The notes under the pieces are model-generated. The model had not been told where the DNA came from, did no database searches, and saw nothing but the letters and a program-made list of their open reading frames with translations. Made by a program: the position numbers and the translations under genes. This document shows positions 23,065 through 24,793 of a stretch of 24,793 bases of DNA, one piece after another (the stretch's first letter is position 1; every line of letters begins with the position of its first letter). The DNA comes from CBDBCK01 sp965203345 (lineage in GTDB: Bacteria > Chloroflexota > Dehalococcoidia > Lucifugimonadales > Lucifugimonadaceae), in assembly GCA_965203345.1 (NCBI GenBank), contig CBDBCK010000004.1:1-24793 (forward strand), written 5' to 3'.

Positions 23065-23880
23065 TTATGGTGCAAAACGCCATATAACCAATACGGACAG
23101 GTAGACTGTTACCTCCGTTAACTGCTGGATCGCTCCGAGACAATCGCCTGTGTATCCTCCTATGCGTCTCTGAAAATAGGCGGACGCCGCCGCCTTAACC
23201 AGGTATACGGGTACAACTGTAATCAAGAGGTAGTAGTTCTGCAGCAGGACGCTCCATACAGCTAACGGCGCGAGCCCGAAAACGGACACAATAACGAGGT
23301 CTCTTTTAGGCAGCGCCTTAGCAACCGGTTTGGCTTTGGATTTACCGTCTTCACGGGCATATTCGTGTGTAAACACTGTAGCCGCGGCGGCCCAGCGGCT
23401 TAAGGAGTGCCCTGTTACAAACACTCCTAAAACGGTAAGGAAACCGGCATCCGTCACTATTGTGTAGAGGGACGCCGCCTTGAGTGCAAACAGTAGCACT
23501 AAACCCGTCACTCCGTAAGTTCCTAGGCGGCTGTCCTGCATTATGGCCAGTATATGCCTCTTTGTGAAACCTCCGCCGAAGCCGTCGCAAGCGTCAGCCC
23601 AGCCGTCTTCATGGAACGCTCCGGTTGTCAAAATACCAGCGGCCACAGCTAAAGTCAGTGAGATTACCGGAGTGAATAGGTACGAAGCAAGAAGAAAAAC
23701 TACATAGGTTATGGCTCCTACCAACCAGCCCACAATCGGAAGGTAGACGGTCGATCTATTGAGGCAATCTTCCGAATAGTTTGCACGCCCCAGCACAGGG
23801 ATACGAGTATAAAACATGACCGCAACAAGCAAAATATTCACTTGGCGTCTGATGAAGTAAGTTGCATCTAGTAGAAGCAT
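23065..23880 (-). CDS. cobS: Adenosylcobinamide-GDP ribazoletransferase (cobalamin synthase)
   Basis: Joins adenosylcobinamide-GDP with alpha-ribazole (or its phosphate) at the inner membrane, the last nucleotide-loop step of cobalamin synthesis. The 271-residue polytopic protein has the family motifs: FYTRIPV near the N-terminus, LPIVGWLVGA, the acidic TGAFHEDGWADACDGFGGG at about residues 86-104, MQDSRLGTYG, HSLSRW, and the C-terminal GGYTGDCLGA. Length and motif order are complete. The ATG start has only a weak ribosome-binding site. No other cob genes adjoin it, so it stands apart from the corrinoid uptake and adenosyltransferase genes at the left edge. Both support corrinoid salvage or late-stage assembly in this organism. 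Confidence 0.95.
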   Translation of the reverse strand: MLLLDATYFIRRQVNILLVAVMFYTRIPVLGRANYSEDCLNRSTVYLPIVGWLVGAITYVVFLLASYLFTPVISLTLAVAAGILTTGAFHEDGWADACDGFGGGFTKRHILAIMQDSRLGTYGVTGLVLLFALKAASLYTIVTDAGFLTVLGVFVTGHSLSRWAAAATVFTHEYAREDGKSKAKPVAKALPKRDLVIVSVFGLAPLAVWSVLLQNYYLLITVVPVYLVKAAASAYFQRRIGGYTGDCLGAIQQLTEVTVYLSVLVIWRFAP

Positions 23881-24168
23881 TGCACAGGGTATTTTATGAC
23901 GGATCAGGACATAGCAGACACCTTAACGAAGATAGATTCGCATTAGTTTCAGTGGAAGGATGTCATGCTTTTATAGGAGAAGAGTTTTTGTGTAGCGCAG
24001 GTATCTGTCAGGCGACATAATTATAAATCAGAAGTGCAAGGTAGCATTGTATATAAAAGCGACACTATTTTATGATACATATACATTACAGAGCACTTAT
24101 AATTAAAGCTTATTATATCCCATCTCTGCCGAAATGACTATGTTGATCAATATTGACGAAATACATAT
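23881..24168. other. A+T-rich intergenic region
   Basis: A 288-base stretch between the sulfotransferase and cobS genes, both on the minus strand. It holds short palindromes (TTGATCAA at 24143-24150 overlapping TCAATATTGA at 24147-24156). A B12-box-like string was considered and rejected. No gene or clear promoter was recognised. Confidence 0.5.
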
Positions 24169-24793
24169 TCATTTATCAAAAGAATAGTTGAAACGTTCTA
24201 TCTCCCATCGGCACAACTCTGCAACTTTATCGCGCATTTCGTCATCATAATATTCAGAGTAATGAAATCCTGGTTTGGTTAGATTATTACTAATGTGTAC
24301 AACTTTTCCCAGTTCTGGATTGATTATACGATTAACGTGTATAATTTTTCCCAGTTCTGGAAAACCTATGCGTTCTCTTATATACGCGATATCCTCCTGC
24401 CGATTTTCATATCTTGCAACAAAATCCACTAGCAAGGTGTTTTCTTCATCGCACAGAAGCTTGTTTGCCGAACGCCATGGAGATCCTTTTCTTAGGGTGG
24501 TAGGAGATAGAGCTTTTATTAACAACTGGCTCTTAAAATCAGCTATCTTCTGAGGAGAGGGGGGGGCTTTTCCTGACATAGAAAAGTGCAATGACAGATA
24601 TCTTTGCCACGGATTCCTTATGATGCTGAAAGTGATTATCTTTTGCCAGAGCTTGCACCCTAAATATTCATCCCGCACATTTAACGCTGGAGTATGATTA
24701 GCCAGACGGAAAGCACGGTCATTAAAAAGTTCCTTCGGCCAAGTCTCCTTAGCCAATTCCGCCTTTCCATAAGGCCAGCCAAGCCGAGAGTGG
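24169..24793 (-). CDS. Sulfotransferase family protein, 5'-truncated
   Basis: The frame is open to the window edge, so this is the C-terminal 207 codons; a TTG at 24756 is internal. The segment ITFSIIRNPWQRYLSLHFSM matches the 3'-phosphate-binding region of PAPS-dependent sulfotransferases (FxFVRNPwdRlvSly), preceded by HTPALNVRDEYLG, as in family 2 sulfotransferases. The C-terminal YYDDEMRDKVAELCRWEIER with FNYSF is the usual end. The 5'-phosphosulfate loop would lie outside the window. A 14-residue tandem duplication (PELGKIIHVNR / PELGKVVHISN) sits near the C-terminus. Visibly A+T-rich relative to cobS. Such enzymes often modify surface glycans or lipids; substrate unknown. Confidence 0.75.
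   Translation of the reverse strand, partial: HSRLGWPYGKAELAKETWPKELFNDRAFRLANHTPALNVRDEYLGCKLWQKIITFSIIRNPWQRYLSLHFSMSGKAPPSPQKIADFKSQLLIKALSPTTLRKGSPWRSANKLLCDEENTLLVDFVARYENRQEDIAYIRERIGFPELGKIIHVNRIINPELGKVVHISNNLTKPGFHYSEYYDDEMRDKVAELCRWEIERFNYSFDK
24295..24360. repeat. 42-base-period tandem repeat inside the sulfotransferase gene
   Basis: A 24-base segment at 24295-24318 recurs at 24337-24360 with few changes (both end in TTTTTCCCAGTTCTGG or TTTTCCCAGTTCTGG). The period of 42 bases adds exactly 14 codons, keeping the frame. Confidence 0.75.

Noticed and set aside
23990..24020. B12-box-like string (minus-strand CAGATACCTGC) upstream of cobS, suggesting a cobalamin riboswitch
   Set aside because: The match is one base short of the consensus, and the upstream region is A+T-rich with none of the other conserved aptamer segments.

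Overview
The window reads like a bacterial chromosome segment of middling G+C, most plausibly a Chloroflexota relative (SAR202 / Dehalococcoidia type). That placement is inference from gene content: a galactonate-dehydratase-like enolase-superfamily enzyme, a luciferase-like flavin monooxygenase, a D-2-hydroxyacid dehydrogenase and a Gfo/Idh/MocA oxidoreductase beside duplicated peptide-type ABC importers, a mix that SAR202 genomes are known to expand. No intact rRNA or other phylogenetic marker is present to confirm it.

Left edge (1-1854, + strand): the end of a class II ABC importer (binding protein, ATPase) followed by a corrinoid adenosyltransferase, so probably corrinoid uptake and activation. 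A VOC-fold gene (1893-2252, -) converges on it. From about 2340 to 4590 lies an unusual A+T-rich island. Pieces of a decayed 23S rRNA gene (2341-2500 and 3118-3290, + strand) flank a yccF-like membrane gene broken by one frameshift. Then come an intact gamma-glutamylcyclotransferase-like gene and a small membrane protein, and then a stretch that resembles a very degraded 3' part of 16S rRNA (about 4370-4590).

Middle (4648-22883): a two-gene minus-strand unit (enolase-superfamily dehydratase, then Gfo/Idh/MocA oxidoreductase), followed by two paralogous family-5 (Dpp/Opp-type) ABC importer modules in tandem. Each module has a lipoprotein binding-protein gene on + that converges on its own minus-strand B-C-D-F operon. 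In module 1 a D-2-hydroxyacid dehydrogenase and an LLM-class flavin oxidoreductase are added downstream of the ATPases; in module 2 they are absent. Two small translationally coupled genes (a lipoprotein and a one-TM protein) sit between the modules. The simplest reading is import of related small organic substrates, perhaps sugar-acid or peptide-like compounds, with catabolism by the four nearby enzymes. The substrate cannot be read from the sequence.

Right edge (23065-24793, - strand): cobS (cobalamin synthase) and the C-terminal part of a sulfotransferase whose start lies outside the window. Corrinoid genes therefore occur at both ends of the window. No tRNA, CRISPR array, insertion sequence or convincing riboswitch was seen.
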